From Pseudomonas sp. IPO3778 (GTDB lineage: Bacteria > Pseudomonadota > Gammaproteobacteria > Pseudomonadales > Pseudomonadaceae): DNA of 57,782 bases. The stretch is taken from positions 11,099-68,880 of the forward strand of contig NZ_JACARC010000008.1 in the NCBI RefSeq assembly GCF_013386825.1. Direction: 5' to 3'. Under the pieces are notes generated by a model. That model did not search any database. It worked only from the letters and a program-made list of their open reading frames with translations, and was not told the DNA's origin. Made by a program: the position numbers and the translations under genes. This document shows positions 57,035 to 57,782 of this stretch, piece by piece (the first letter of the stretch is position 1; every line of letters begins with the position of its first letter).

Positions 57035-57782
57035 TTAAACCTCGCCCTTAACAAATTGTGGTTCTGGCTCGCAGGCCCCGCCGTTCAAGGCGTCTACGAT
57101 GTTTTGCGAATCTACATATCTAGCGCCTGTCTGCTCGTGAATCGACTTGAATCCACGCTCATCTAACCAGTCGTGCCACTTCACCAGCGCCAAGCGGCGC
57201 TGCTCTTTGGCCTGGGTGTTGATGTAGGTGGAGGCGATCTTGCCCAGCGAGTGGTTGAGCAGCATCTCGCCGATGTGGCCGTCTACGCCGAGGTCAGTCC
57301 AGGCGGTACGAGCTACCTTGCGCAGGTCGTGACTGGTCCAGGCGCCCTGCCCCAACCGGGTGAACACGGCGCTCGCCTGGTTGTCGCTCAGCGGCTTGCC
57401 ACGGCGTGACGGGAACAGGAAGGCGCCCTCATATCCTTGGGCGGTCTGCCGGTCACGGTAGCGGCGCAGCAGTGCAACGACTTGGTCGGTCAGCGGCACC
57501 CGCAGCTCGGTCTTGGTCTTGGTATGGTCGGCCGGCAGGAACCACTCGCGCTCTGGCAGCGCAATGTCGGCCCAGCGGGATTGTCGGGTCTCGCCAATAC
57601 GGGTGCCGTGGCACAGCATCATCAAGGCCAACATGGCGTCACCCGGCGCGCTGTCGAAGCGCTCGGCCAGCAGGCGCACCAGGTCCTGCAGCTGCACATC
57701 CCGCAACCGCGCCGGCTTGGGCAGAATGCGTGCCGTGGTGAAGTGGATGAACTTGAGCTCTGCCATCGGATTGACCGGTATC
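57035..57782 (-). CDS. Tyrosine recombinase (phage integrase), 5' end outside window
   Basis: The catalytic domain is complete: first arginine in HGTRIGETRQSRW, a lysine hairpin (HTKTKTELRV), the H-x-x-R box in SHDLRKVARTAW, the third motif LLNHSLGKIA and nucleophile tyrosine in STYINTQ. The frame is open to the window edge (IPVNPMAELKFIHFTTARI) so the N-terminal core-binding and arm domains lie beyond. It is distinct from the decayed integrase at 25948-26646. It should mark the integration or excision module of this prophage, even though it follows the same strand as the late genes. Confidence 0.88.
   Translation of the reverse strand, partial: IPVNPMAELKFIHFTTARILPKPARLRDVQLQDLVRLLAERFDSAPGDAMLALMMLCHGTRIGETRQSRWADIALPEREWFLPADHTKTKTELRVPLTDQVVALLRRYRDRQTAQGYEGAFLFPSRRGKPLSDNQASAVFTRLGQGAWTSHDLRKVARTAWTDLGVDGHIGEMLLNHSLGKIASTYINTQAKEQRRLALVKWHDWLDERGFKSIHEQTGARYVDSQNIVDALNGGACEPEPQFVKGEV

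Noticed and set aside
32164..57782. Interpretation as an R-type tailocin (headless tail) locus
   Set aside because: A full set of lambda-like packaging and capsid genes is present, and the sheath and tube genes needed by a tailocin are missing.

Overview
The window looks like chromosomal DNA from a fluorescent Pseudomonas (P. fluorescens group). The reasons are high GC content, REP-doublet (REPIN-type) repeats at the left edge, families common in that group (DUF1737, DUF2388, RidA, Arr next to GNAT), and a D3-type integrase remnant. The species assignment is inference.

Layout. 1-558: tandem repeats carrying REP doublets. 586-777: small hypothetical gene. 865-9685 (minus): a carbohydrate/polyol uptake and catabolic operon, read right to left: periplasmic binding protein, GatD-like polyol dehydrogenase, FGGY kinase, SorC-type regulator, ABC ATPase, RbsC-type permease and HAD phosphatase. 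It is preceded by a close DeoR homologue, with deoC (plus strand) divergent from it. Several genes overlap by 4-8 bases. Palindromes resembling the enterobacterial deo operator lie upstream of both the binding-protein gene and deoC. 10657-17991 (minus): a FlxA-like coiled-coil protein, then a polar amino-acid-type ABC system with a MmgE/PrpD protein, a ureohydrolase (agmatinase family) and a RidA-family protein, preceded by an RpiR regulator. This looks like uptake and breakdown of a guanidino or amino acid compound. 18225-27865: a patchwork of small genes: DUF1737, an exported crotonase-like protein, rifampin ADP-ribosyltransferase (Arr) plus a duplicated fragment of its 3' end, GNAT, a DUF2388 gene with a damaged start, LysR, secreted and hypothetical proteins, an orphan Imm70-type immunity gene, and a decayed phage integrase next to a tRNA-end-like sequence. 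27997-31443 (minus): a large Gly-rich autotransporter.

32164 to the right edge is a prophage, almost all on the minus strand. Read right to left it has a tyrosine integrase (cut by the window edge), two zinc-ribbon proteins, a possible late regulator, a CsrA-like gene on the plus strand, holin-like membrane proteins, a lambda-like packaging and head module (Nu1, A, W, B, C, D, E, FII homologues) and a Mu-like contractile-tail baseplate module (gp37, gp38, gp43-gp48). The tail fibre, fibre chaperone, lysis cassette (P5-like endolysin, Rz/Rz1) and a tiny membrane peptide follow. Two things stand out. The sheath, tube, tape-measure and the start of the gp43 gene are missing between the gp38 and gp43 homologues, so the phage is probably defective. 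In addition, a regulatory island (XRE repressor, Arc-like protein, two antirepressors) and an exported cargo gene sit inside the tail operon. No immunity or replication genes are visible; if present they lie past the right edge.

All functions are assigned from protein sequence features recognised by eye; no database search was possible.
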